From Scatosoma sp045660225 (GTDB taxonomy: Bacteria > Bacillota > Clostridia > Christensenellales > Borkfalkiaceae), in the NCBI GenBank assembly GCA_045660225.1, contig JAZRDK010000007.1, positions 1 through 40,613 on the forward strand: a DNA stretch of 40,613 nucleotides, read 5' to 3'. The position numbers and the translations under genes were made by a program. This document shows positions 9,691-17,265 of this stretch, piece by piece. The stretch's first letter is position 1. The number at the start of each line of letters is the position of its first letter. Below the pieces are notes generated by a model that was not told the origin of the DNA, ran no database searches, and saw only the letters and a list, made by a program, of their open reading frames with translations.

Positions 9691-9753
9691 GTTTAACGCG
9701 CGTTAAACGCACGTAAAAGCGCGATGAAACACCGTAAGTGTGTTTGATTGCGC
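9691..9753 (+). repeat. 18-bp perfect palindrome plus imperfect hairpin in the 3' region
   Basis: Directly after the stop codon lies the perfect palindrome GTTTAACGCGCGTTAAAC (9691-9708). Then 9719-9732 can pair with 9740-9753, with one G-G mismatch and one wobble, around loop 9733-9739. Neither has a T-tract, so they are not ordinary terminators. The real terminator follows at 9772. Confidence 0.55.
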
Positions 9754-9771
9754 GCGGTCAAAAACCACGAA

Positions 9772-9819
9772 AAAACCCCAACCAAAGCCTTAAAAAGGGC
9801 GTTGGTTGGGGTTTTATTG
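9772..9819 (+). terminator. Rho-independent terminator (bidirectional-looking)
   Basis: A perfect 14-bp stem pairs 9772-9785 (AAAACCCCAACCAA) with 9802-9815, whose terminal Ts form the U-tract. The A-rich 5' arm also allows function on the minus strand. It ends the subtilase / zinc-ribbon unit. Confidence 0.85.
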
Positions 9820-9855
9820 TTCTTTTGTGTGTTGGGACGGTACAATGACAAAAAG

Positions 9856-9889
9856 AAACGGCAGGACGTCTTCGTCCTGCCGTTTTTCT
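9856..9889 (-). terminator. Rho-independent terminator of the 1459-aa lipoprotein gene
   Basis: A 13-bp perfect stem, 9856-9868 (AAACGGCAGGACG) with 9873-9885, has a 4-nt loop. The minus-strand reading gives a T-rich tail. It lies just beyond the stop of the minus-strand lipoprotein gene and could also stop plus-strand readthrough. Confidence 0.8.
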
Positions 9890-9896
9890 GTTTTCG

Positions 9897-12800
9897 TTAG
9901 GCGTTTGCCGTGATTTCTTCCCCTAAGGTGAAGGTGATGTTTGCATTGTTTTGATAATTCAAGGTTGCCTTGTATTTCTTGCCCGTTGCCACGTTCACGA
10001 CTTCCAAAGTTGCCGTGTTGTCCGTGTTGTACGATTTGATGACGTAGGTGTATTTCACTTCGTCGTCCACAAACATATTGCCTTCGCCGTCGAAGAAGTA
10101 AACTTCGCTGGTTAGAGTGTCTTTTGCTTCCGTGAGATACAAGCCGTCTACTTCGATACGAAGGAGCGCCCTTACGACGTTGCCGTCCTTATCGCGTTGT
10201 ACGAAGACGTTGTCTTTCTTTTCAAGGGCGTTGTATTCGTCCAAAGTAAGGGGGATGATTTTGAAATACCAGGTGCGTTCTGCAAGCAACGTTTGCGACC
10301 ACATCACGATGCCTTTGTCCGTTACGTTATAGAAGTAATCGGTTGTCGACGTGAAGTAATTAAGTTTCAAGCTGATACGTGCCGTACTGTTTGCATAACC
10401 GCTGTCTACGCCGTCAAAGGAAAGCTTGGTTTTGCCGTTGTCGCTGACCGAATCCCAAACGCCGAACAGGTCGTCCGCCTTCGAGCATACGACGTATTCC
10501 CCACTAAGGAGCGTAGGGTCTTCCGTCAAAACGAGAATATTTTCACCTAAGAATTCGTCAAACATAACGAGAAGATAATAGGTAATCGGCATTTGACCAT
10601 CTCTAAAGTTGAAGGTCAAGGTTGCAGGATTAACCACCGTCAATTCTACGTTTGCGCCTTTGAATACGGCTTTAATCTTGCCGTTTAAGTCGGTAGGGCC
10701 GATGGAGAAGATAGAGAACATACCGTTCATTGCCCAATCGCCCATAAAGTCGTTTGTGATATACAAATTCGTTTCCGTTTCGCCGATGGTCAATACGTAC
10801 GAGCTTTTGCCTTTGACAATCGAGCCGACTTCCGTTTCGCCGTCGTATACCGTGTATCCGTCGTCCGCTTGTTTATATCCGTACGTCTTGTCGCCTACTT
10901 TCAGCGTACCGCCCGTCGATTGCAACGCACTTCTACCGTCGAAGACGTAGGAAACGCCGTTCATATCTACGAAATGTACGTTGGCAAACTCGTCTTTGTG
11001 TTGCATAACTGCGGTTGTGCCAAGCGTAACCTTTATCGTGTTGCTATCTTCGTCGAAGGCAAGGAAATAGGTTGCGCCCTTGTACGCGAATTTGCCTTGT
11101 TGCAACGAATCCAGCGTGTATTCTACCGTCGTTTCTTTGCCGTCTTCAATCAACGTCAACGTCCCGGTTGCGCCAAGGTGTGCATACAAACCAAGCCCGT
11201 TAAAGCGGAAATCTACGTTCAAAAGTTCGGGTGCGTCGCAAATCCAGTCGCCCTGGAAATCGTCGTAGAGATACAGGCTTATCGCCGTGTAACCCGTTGT
11301 AGAGTTTGCGTCGGAAAGGACTGCCGACAGGGTGTTTGACGCTACGTCAAAGCTGAAATATCCAAACAGCGTATCCTTCCAGTATTGCGCGTGGGGGAGA
11401 TAGAGAGCAACGATACCCGACGTTTCGCTGGGTTCGTAAACGAGTTCGGTGACGTAACCGTCGTCGTAGAGAAGCATTGCCTTACCCGTACCGTTTTCGC
11501 CGATGCCGAGAAGTTGCAAGGTGAAACCATTGCCAAGCCATTTGCCTTCAAAGCTGTTTCCGTCGTAGTAGACGTGCGTGACGCTACCGTCCGTAATTTC
11601 TAAGAAACCGTCGCTGTTGAATTTTGCGACGTAGTTTTTACCGCCGTGGGTAAATTGCATTTGGTCGCCGTTGATTTCGTACGTACCAACCGCGCGTTCT
11701 AACGTCGTCGACGTGTAGTCGTAATAATATTCGTTGCCTTCGCGCGTATACGAAACGTGCGTGTATTCCCAGTTACCTGCGCCGTCGAAGACGTAGCGTT
11801 TGTTTATCGTTGCCGACTTAGCCCAAGTGCCCTTAAACGCGTCCAAAGCGTTCAACGTGGCTACGCTGACGCTAAGTTCGGGGTAAAGGGACGTGGAGCT
11901 TACAAGTTTCAAAACGTCGCCGTCCAACGTGCAAACGTCGTATTCCGCATAAGCGTAAGCGCCCGTTTCCGTCGTCACCGTTTCCACGACGGCTTTGTTG
12001 CCGTACAGCGTGTAATAGGTGGTTTTTTCGGTGTCTTTTACGAAGAACTCGCCACGGATAGCGTTTTTCAGCGCGGACAGGGGAGCGTCTTTCGTGAAGT
12101 ACGTGCCGTCGTAAAGCACAAGTCCGTTGTCCGTTTGTTCGCCGTAGAAATAGAGATAGGTATAACGGTTCAAATCGAAATTCGCGTCCGCAAAAACGGA
12201 AGTGTTCGTTTCGTCGACGATGATTTCGCCACCGTAATATCTTGCAAGTCTTGCGCCTTCAATCACGATTTTTTTGCCGTCGAACTGGTAGTTCGATTCT
12301 TGCGAAGTTACGCCGTCAGAGTATTCTACGATACCCGTCGGCTTAAATTCTACCGTCAAGGGCGTTGCGCTGGAATCGGAAACCAGGGTGTACGTACCGA
12401 CGATAGGCGTCGGGTCAGCAAAGCCTACGTACACGTCCAAATTCTTCATCGGGAAATAGGAATAAGGCACGCGCTTGGTGCACGCTTCGTCGAAGAAATA
12501 ACCGTAGGAAAGATAGCCGTTGTCAGCATCTAAATACATCGAAAGACTGCCCGTTGCAAAGAAACCGCCAAACGCGTTGTAACCGTTGCTCGACTGGCTT
12601 GCCGTGTCGAAATAGTTATACGATTGCGAACTTTGTTGATTGACGGTGATTTCCGTGCCGTCCTTAGCAACGAAATGCAAGGTCAGCGACATCGTAACGC
12701 CACCTTCCGGCGTTCCGTAATTGATAACGGGAAGTTCGCCTGCTTCAAACACCCAGTCGTAGGATTGCCAGCCAAGCGTTTCCGTGAGATAGTCTTCTTT

Positions 12801-14276
12801 AGAAAGGTCTACGTTTTCCAAGCAATCGATGGCAAGGTATTTTTGCGAATCGATGGACACGTTGCCCTGTTCGTAACCGCCACCGACAGCCGCGTTCGTC
12901 TTTGCGTAGTCGTTGCCCGAAACCGCGTGCGCGGAAAGCGTGCCGTTGAAGAAGGAATCGTGCGCTACGGTGTCGTTTTCAGCAAAGCCTACGATACCGC
13001 CTGCGTACGCCGTACAGAATTCGTCCGACGTCCAAAGGGGGTCGTCAACACGTTGCTGGGACGTTGCCATAACGTTGCCCGTTGCGTAGCAGTTGCTGAC
13101 AACCGTGTACTGACCAAGACCGCCTGCGATACCGCCACTGCGAATTGCGCCGACAACCGAGCCCGTCGCGTACGAGTTATGTACGGAGGAAACTGCGCCG
13201 AAGGGGTAGTTGGTGGCAAGATATCCGCTGATACCGCCCGCGTACAGAACAAGACCGCTTAAAACGTTGACGTCAACGTCTACAACCGCGTAAGCAATTT
13301 CGGAAGGGAAATAGCCTGCATAGTTAGGCTCGTAAAAACCTTGTTGATAACCGATTAAACCACCTGCGAACGAGAAATAACTGGTGTCGCCCGTCAAGTT
13401 GATGCTACCGTTCGTTGCGTCGCAAAGGAAAAGGTTTGCGCCCACACCGTAACCGATTAAACCGCCGACGGAAATCGATTTATTTTCGCCGTCGATTTGG
13501 TCGACGCCTGCGTTGATGGTGAAATTATCCAAGCGGATACCGTAGAACAAACCGCTACTCGTTACACCCAAGTCTGCAAACACCGCACCAAACAGACCGA
13601 CGTAGTTTTTATCACGCGATTCGATGTTGAAATTCGAGATGGTAAAGCGTTGCATTTCGCCCGTTTCGGGGTCGGTTAAGCAGGACACGCAACCGCTGAA
13701 ATAAGACGCTTCCGTCGAGTTGTCGCCGATGATGTCCAACGTTTCGCCCTTACAGTCGATGTCGTTTGCAAGTACGTACGCCGCGCGCGAATACGCGGTG
13801 TTGCCCTTGTTGACTTGTTCGGCGATATACAAAAGGTCGATAGGTTTTGAAATGACGAACGCGTCGTCAAACGCACCCGTACCCGTCATATTCGAAACGT
13901 CTTTTCTAACGCCTTCTGCGCGGACGGTCAAATCTTCACCGCCCACGTCAATCGAATAACTGCCGTCTGCAAGCGGAGCGACGGGCTTTTCATTGACGTA
14001 TACGACGGGGCTACCCGTGTAGAACGCGCCCACGTCGAGCGTAAAGGTAAGCGCCGTGCCTTCGGGAATCACGCCCTCCGATGTGCCGATGTTCGACGTA
14101 AAATCATATCCTTCGCCTTTGACGAAAGTGACGTTACGCAATTCGCCCGTTTGCGTGGAAGAAGAATTGCTATCAAAAGACGAGTCGGTGGGGGTTTCCA
14201 ACCACTCGCAACCTACGGCGGTCATCGACAGCGCAAGCGCGCAAGTGGCAAGCATCGAGATTAAAAATTTTCTCAT
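9897..14276 (-). CDS. Large surface lipoprotein with GLUG-like repeats and tandem beta-domains
   Basis: A 1459-aa lipoprotein. The start at 14276 (MRKFLISML) is chosen because GGAG lies 5 nt upstream; an in-frame start 13 codons earlier is not needed. Lipobox AVGC puts the lipidated Cys at residue 23, followed by a Ser/Thr/Asp-rich linker. Residues of about 130-480 contain GLUG-type repeats (SVGGLIGYG, FAGGLIGYQ, GGIAGGLGQ, AGGIVGFAE) with NCYATG-type turns, suggesting a beta-helix. The rest is a tandem array of beta-rich units of about 100 aa, each opening with a G-x-W or G-x-Y signature (GTYTLVS, KGTWAKS, EGKWLGN, QGDWICD, MGDWAMN, FGVWDSV), lipocalin-like in pattern. Few cysteines. Predicted to sit on the outer face of the membrane, possibly binding a polymer or ligand. 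The specific function is unknown. Confidence 0.85.
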   Translation of the reverse strand: MRKFLISMLATCALALSMTAVGCEWLETPTDSSFDSNSSSTQTGELRNVTFVKGEGYDFTSNIGTSEGVIPEGTALTFTLDVGAFYTGSPVVYVNEKPVAPLADGSYSIDVGGEDLTVRAEGVRKDVSNMTGTGAFDDAFVISKPIDLLYIAEQVNKGNTAYSRAAYVLANDIDCKGETLDIIGDNSTEASYFSGCVSCLTDPETGEMQRFTISNFNIESRDKNYVGLFGAVFADLGVTSSGLFYGIRLDNFTINAGVDQIDGENKSISVGGLIGYGVGANLFLCDATNGSINLTGDTSYFSFAGGLIGYQQGFYEPNYAGYFPSEIAYAVVDVDVNVLSGLVLYAGGISGYLATNYPFGAVSSVHNSYATGSVVGAIRSGGIAGGLGQYTVVSNCYATGNVMATSQQRVDDPLWTSDEFCTAYAGGIVGFAENDTVAHDSFFNGTLSAHAVSGNDYAKTNAAVGGGYEQGNVSIDSQKYLAIDCLENVDLSKEDYLTETLGWQSYDWVFEAGELPVINYGTPEGGVTMSLTLHFVAKDGTEITVNQQSSQSYNYFDTASQSSNGYNAFGGFFATGSLSMYLDADNGYLSYGYFFDEACTKRVPYSYFPMKNLDVYVGFADPTPIVGTYTLVSDSSATPLTVEFKPTGIVEYSDGVTSQESNYQFDGKKIVIEGARLARYYGGEIIVDETNTSVFADANFDLNRYTYLYFYGEQTDNGLVLYDGTYFTKDAPLSALKNAIRGEFFVKDTEKTTYYTLYGNKAVVETVTTETGAYAYAEYDVCTLDGDVLKLVSSTSLYPELSVSVATLNALDAFKGTWAKSATINKRYVFDGAGNWEYTHVSYTREGNEYYYDYTSTTLERAVGTYEINGDQMQFTHGGKNYVAKFNSDGFLEITDGSVTHVYYDGNSFEGKWLGNGFTLQLLGIGENGTGKAMLLYDDGYVTELVYEPSETSGIVALYLPHAQYWKDTLFGYFSFDVASNTLSAVLSDANSTTGYTAISLYLYDDFQGDWICDAPELLNVDFRFNGLGLYAHLGATGTLTLIEDGKETTVEYTLDSLQQGKFAYKGATYFLAFDEDSNTIKVTLGTTAVMQHKDEFANVHFVDMNGVSYVFDGRSALQSTGGTLKVGDKTYGYKQADDGYTVYDGETEVGSIVKGKSSYVLTIGETETNLYITNDFMGDWAMNGMFSIFSIGPTDLNGKIKAVFKGANVELTVVNPATLTFNFRDGQMPITYYLLVMFDEFLGENILVLTEDPTLLSGEYVVCSKADDLFGVWDSVSDNGKTKLSFDGVDSGYANSTARISLKLNYFTSTTDYFYNVTDKGIVMWSQTLLAERTWYFKIIPLTLDEYNALEKKDNVFVQRDKDGNVVRALLRIEVDGLYLTEAKDTLTSEVYFFDGEGNMFVDDEVKYTYVIKSYNTDNTATLEVVNVATGKKYKATLNYQNNANITFTLGEEITANA

Positions 14277-14373
14277 AAATACTCCATTATAAAAAGTTAA
14301 AATATCCGAAACCAAGAATTAAGGGGATTTTTCGTTGAAAGGGCAAAATATCCCATTAACCCATACTGTATTC

Positions 14374-14402
14374 ATTATACAATATTTTCGGAAAAATGAC
14401 AA
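14374..14402 (-). promoter_or_regulatory. Promoter of the 1459-aa lipoprotein gene
   Basis: On the minus strand TTGTCA (14402-14397) and perfect TATAAT (14379-14374) are separated by exactly 17 nt. The leader to ATG 14276 is about 90 nt. Confidence 0.75.
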
Positions 14403-14483
14403 GAAAAAACGGGGCGTTTTTCTTATTTTTATTTGTTTTTCGCAAGTTCCGTTTTTTTTCCTTTCCGCTGACGAAAGAAATAC

Positions 14484-14513
14484 TTGACAACGCGCGCGTG
14501 TAGGTTATATAAT
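14484..14513 (+). promoter_or_regulatory. Promoter of the redox operon
   Basis: TTGACA (14484-14489) and TATAAT (14508-14513) are spaced 18 nt apart. The leader of about 50 nt contains a small imperfect hairpin around ATGC/GCAT (about 14531-14555), just before the GGAGG at 14561-14565. This promoter is divergent from that of the 1459-aa lipoprotein. Confidence 0.75.
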
Positions 14514-14569
14514 AAGGTAAAGAATTATCCGCCTTTTATGCTTTGGCATAGAAAGGAAAAGGAGGAATT

Positions 14570-15412
14570 ATGTCGGAAAATAAAGCGCGTGGATTACGCT
14601 TTGTATACGGTGTATTATTCGCGCTGTTTACCGTTGCGCTCGGCGTACTGATGATTATGCAGATATGGTCGATTTACCGCTCGGCGGACAGCAGTCCGTA
14701 CACCGTCGAAAGCATTTCCGCGCACTACAACGAAATTTCGCTTTTCATTTGGATTTGGATTGTCGCGCTGTTTATAAACGTCCTGCTGGCGTATCTTTTT
14801 CCTGAATCGGAAAAGCGGAACAAGGCGTACGTCGACGCAAATTCCACACTCAAACGCTTGCGCGCGCGCTTGTCTGAAGACGAACTTGCTTCGCTAAATT
14901 CTCATCGCAAATTCCGTTTATACGTTACGCTTTCGGCGACGGTGCTTTGCTTGGCGGTGGTCGCGGTTGGGTTGTGGCTGTTGCTGACGAAAGGGTACAC
15001 GCCTTGGTTTGACAAGGAAATCTTCACCCAGCATAACGCGGCGGCGGATAGGCTCGTTCGTTTCTCGCCCTGGCTCATCGGTGGATTCGTCGTTTGTTTC
15101 GTGGCGTTGGCTTTGGTAAATTCCAGCGTGAAAAAGGAAACGGTGGCGGTAAAACTCAGCCTTGTCGAATCGGCAAAACGCAAAAAGCTGGACAAACAGG
15201 AACAACAGGACAAACAGGAACAACAGCCCCCCCACGTTGAAACGCCGAAAAAAGCGCATCCCAGGTTAAAGCTTGCAGGCTTGTGGACGCTTCGTATCCT
15301 TCTTTTTGGTGGCAGTATTTTCCTTCTTATCGTCGGCATCCAAAACGGTGGCATGGCAGACGTATTTGAGAAGGCGAAGAATATATGCACGCAATGTATC
15401 GGCTTGGGGTAA
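14570..15412 (+). CDS. Five-TM membrane protein with C-terminal CD1871A-like CXXC tail
   Basis: A 280-aa membrane protein; the start is fixed by GGAGG 4 nt upstream. Hydrophobic segments lie at about 9-33, 50-75, 112-136, 160-182 and 241-265. A Lys/Gln-rich loop (about 183-235) between segments 4 and 5 is predicted cytoplasmic, which puts the C-terminus outside. The last 50 residues (LLIVGIQNGGMADVF then AKNICTQCIGLG, Cys273 and Cys276) match what I know of the short CD1871A-family CXXC proteins of Clostridia, which occur beside membrane 4Fe-4S proteins and thioredoxins. Here that peptide appears fused to a four-helix N-terminal part that I do not recognise. First gene of a three-gene operon. 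A role in moving thiol reducing power across the membrane is inferred from context. Confidence 0.75.
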   Translation: MSENKARGLRFVYGVLFALFTVALGVLMIMQIWSIYRSADSSPYTVESISAHYNEISLFIWIWIVALFINVLLAYLFPESEKRNKAYVDANSTLKRLRARLSEDELASLNSHRKFRLYVTLSATVLCLAVVAVGLWLLLTKGYTPWFDKEIFTQHNAAADRLVRFSPWLIGGFVVCFVALALVNSSVKKETVAVKLSLVESAKRKKLDKQEQQDKQEQQPPHVETPKKAHPRLKLAGLWTLRILLFGGSIFLLIVGIQNGGMADVFEKAKNICTQCIGLG

Positions 15413-15569
15413 GTAAAGACGTATATACTTCGCAATACGGCGTCGAAACTGTGTGCGCCTTGCTCGTGTACGTTTATGTACACTCCCGTCGGCGTACGCG
15501 TTTCTCCTTGTCTTGCTCGTATCTACGCCTTTACGACGAGCAACGTATAAAATTAAGCAATAAAAAACT
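15413..15569 (+). other. Intergenic spacer with a short hairpin
   Basis: 157 nt with no convincing gene. TTGCTCGT (15513-15520) can pair with ACGAGCAA (15536-15543). It is not followed by a T-tract, so transcription probably continues into the Fe-S gene. No Shine-Dalgarno is visible before ATG 15570. Confidence 0.4.
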
Positions 15570-16559
15570 ATGAAAAAATTCTTTGGAAAAATTAAAAACT
15601 GGTTCGTACGTCACAAGCCGTCGAAACGCAGATTTATCCAGCTGTACACCGCGTTGTTGTACAACGCAAACATCAAAGGCTTTTTCAACGGCCAAATTTA
15701 TAAAGGTCCGACGAAAAACGTTTGTGTCCCTGGCATGAACTGCTATTCCTGTCCAGGCGCGGTGGGGGCGTGTCCGTTAGGCTCGTTGCAAAACGCGCTT
15801 TCGGCAAGCGATACGCGTCTTCCTGCATACATATTCGGTACGCTGATTTTGTTTGGGCTTATGCTTGGCAGGGTGGTGTGCGGTTTCCTTTGTCCCATCG
15901 GCCTTATGCAAGACCTTTTGTACAAAATTAAAACCCCTAAGCTTAGAAAGAGCAAAGCAACGCGCGTGCTTTCGTACTTAAAATACGTACTTCTCGTCGT
16001 GTTGGTGGTGCTTGTACCTTTAATGTTCGCCATCCCCGGTTTTTGCGAATATATCTGCCCTGCAGGTACGTTTGAAGGTGGTGTAGGCTTGCTTGCCAAC
16101 AGCGAAAATGAAGGCTTGTTGGCAATTCTCGGCCCGCTGTTCTCGTGGAAATTCACGTTGCTTATACTCATCACGGTCGGCAGTATTTTCATTTTCCGTT
16201 TATTCTGTCGTTTCCTTTGTCCGCTTGGCGCGATTTACGGTTTATTCTGCCGTATTGCAATGCTGGGCGTAAAGCTTGACAAAAACAAGTGTACGGACTG
16301 CGGACTTTGTATCACCGCTTGTAAAATGGACATCAAACGCGTGGGCGACCACGAGTGTATCCATTGTGGCGAGTGTATTTCCGTTTGTCCCACGCAGGCG
16401 ATTAGCTGGAAAGGCGCAAAACTTTTCGTGCGCGAAAACGACGTAGACGCGCCCGTGGCGGAGGGCAAACCCTTGACGTCGATGCTCGCCCCTAAACCTG
16501 CGGAAACGCCCGTAGAAACGCCGATTAAAGACGAACGGGAGGACGCTGACAATGAGTAA
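15570..16559 (+). CDS. Membrane 4Fe-4S ferredoxin protein (NapH/CcoG-like)
   Basis: A 329-aa integral membrane iron-sulfur protein. The N-terminal part has a cysteine cluster (NCYSCPGAVGACPLG). Membrane helices carry FLCPIG, YICPAG and FLCPLG motifs typical of the NapH/CcoG/RdxA-like electron-transfer family. Near the C-terminus lies a classic two-cluster ferredoxin: Cys241/244/247/251 and Cys263/266/269/273. A charged Pro-rich tail follows. The role is electron transfer between a cytoplasmic donor and an extracytoplasmic acceptor. Its stop overlaps the start of the TlpA gene by 8 nt, so the two are translationally coupled. The start has no clear ribosome binding site, but upstream stop codons leave no better one. 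All cluster ligands are present. Confidence 0.88.
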   Translation: MKKFFGKIKNWFVRHKPSKRRFIQLYTALLYNANIKGFFNGQIYKGPTKNVCVPGMNCYSCPGAVGACPLGSLQNALSASDTRLPAYIFGTLILFGLMLGRVVCGFLCPIGLMQDLLYKIKTPKLRKSKATRVLSYLKYVLLVVLVVLVPLMFAIPGFCEYICPAGTFEGGVGLLANSENEGLLAILGPLFSWKFTLLILITVGSIFIFRLFCRFLCPLGAIYGLFCRIAMLGVKLDKNKCTDCGLCITACKMDIKRVGDHECIHCGECISVCPTQAISWKGAKLFVRENDVDAPVAEGKPLTSMLAPKPAETPVETPIKDEREDADNE

Positions 16560-17145
16560 ATTGAAGATAGTGGCAGGCGCGCTTGCAGGCGTCGTAATGG
16601 TCGGCTCGTTGACCTATTACAACTTTATCGACAAAGCAATTCCCCAAGGCGTAGAAGTGGGTGCGACGTGTCCAAATTTCGTCGTACCGACCTACAAAGT
16701 GGAAGACGGAGAATTTAAGGTAGGCGGAGAAAATTTCTCGCTTTCGGGCGAAAGAGCCCTGCACCCAGAAAAGGTCATCGTCATCAATTTCTGGGCGACG
16801 TATTGCGGGCCTTGCAAAGCGGAATTGCCCGAATTCGACCAGTTCCAAAAAGAGTACAAAGACGACGTAACGGTGATTACGTTGGACGGCGAAGTGTCCA
16901 TCAGCGCGGAAAAGTTGGCAAACTGGATGAACACCAACAAAGACGCAGTCGGTTGGGAAAACTTTGAAATTTTGTTTGGCAGGTACGAAGAAACGCAAGA
17001 CAACGTGTATACAAAACTTGGCTTTTCGTCGGGCGCGTTGCCTGCAACGTTGGTTGTAGACACGGAAGGCGTAATCGCTTTTAAGAAGGAAGGCTCGATG
17101 CACTATGAAGATTTGGTGGAAATCGTAACCCCGTTGTTTAAGTAA
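16552..17145 (+). CDS. Membrane-anchored TlpA-like thiol-disulfide oxidoreductase
   Basis: A 197-aa protein with one N-terminal hydrophobic anchor (about 5-27) and an extracytoplasmic thioredoxin fold. The active site is WATYCGPCK, Cys85 and Cys88, and the cis-Pro loop is GALPATLVVD. There is no lipobox, so it is held by an uncleaved signal anchor. It overlaps the Fe-S gene by 8 nt. TlpA/ResA relatives reduce disulfides outside the membrane, usually with CcdA as electron source. No CcdA gene is in the window, and the neighbouring Fe-S and CXXC membrane proteins may take that part (inference). Last gene of the operon. Confidence 0.9.
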   Translation: MSKLKIVAGALAGVVMVGSLTYYNFIDKAIPQGVEVGATCPNFVVPTYKVEDGEFKVGGENFSLSGERALHPEKVIVINFWATYCGPCKAELPEFDQFQKEYKDDVTVITLDGEVSISAEKLANWMNTNKDAVGWENFEILFGRYEETQDNVYTKLGFSSGALPATLVVDTEGVIAFKKEGSMHYEDLVEIVTPLFK

Positions 17146-17148
17146 AAG

Positions 17149-17185
17149 AAAAAAAGGCTTGTCTTACAAGGACAAGCCTTTTTTT
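17149..17185 (+). terminator. Rho-independent terminator of the redox operon
   Basis: A 15-bp perfect stem pairs 17149-17163 with 17171-17185 around a 7-nt loop. The 3' arm ends in seven Ts. It begins 4 nt after the TlpA stop codon. Confidence 0.9.
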
Positions 17186-17202
17186 GCGCCCTAACAAGTA
17201 AA

Positions 17203-17236
17203 ACGGCGAAACCGTGAAGGTTTCGCCGTCTTTTTT
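17203..17236 (-). terminator. Terminator between convergent operons
   Basis: ACGGCGAAACC (17203-17213) pairs with GGTTTCGCCGT (17219-17229) around a 5-nt loop. T-rich runs lie on both sides for the respective strands. On the minus strand it ends the four-gene lipoprotein operon; on plus it backs up the terminator at 17149. Confidence 0.75.
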
Positions 17237-17265
17237 GTTGTTATGCCTTAAAAAGGCAGTTTTTT

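Noticed and set aside
15385..15573. 62-codon frame between the CXXC gene and the Fe-S gene
   Set aside because: Overlaps the end of the first gene, has no ribosome binding site and no protein-like composition.
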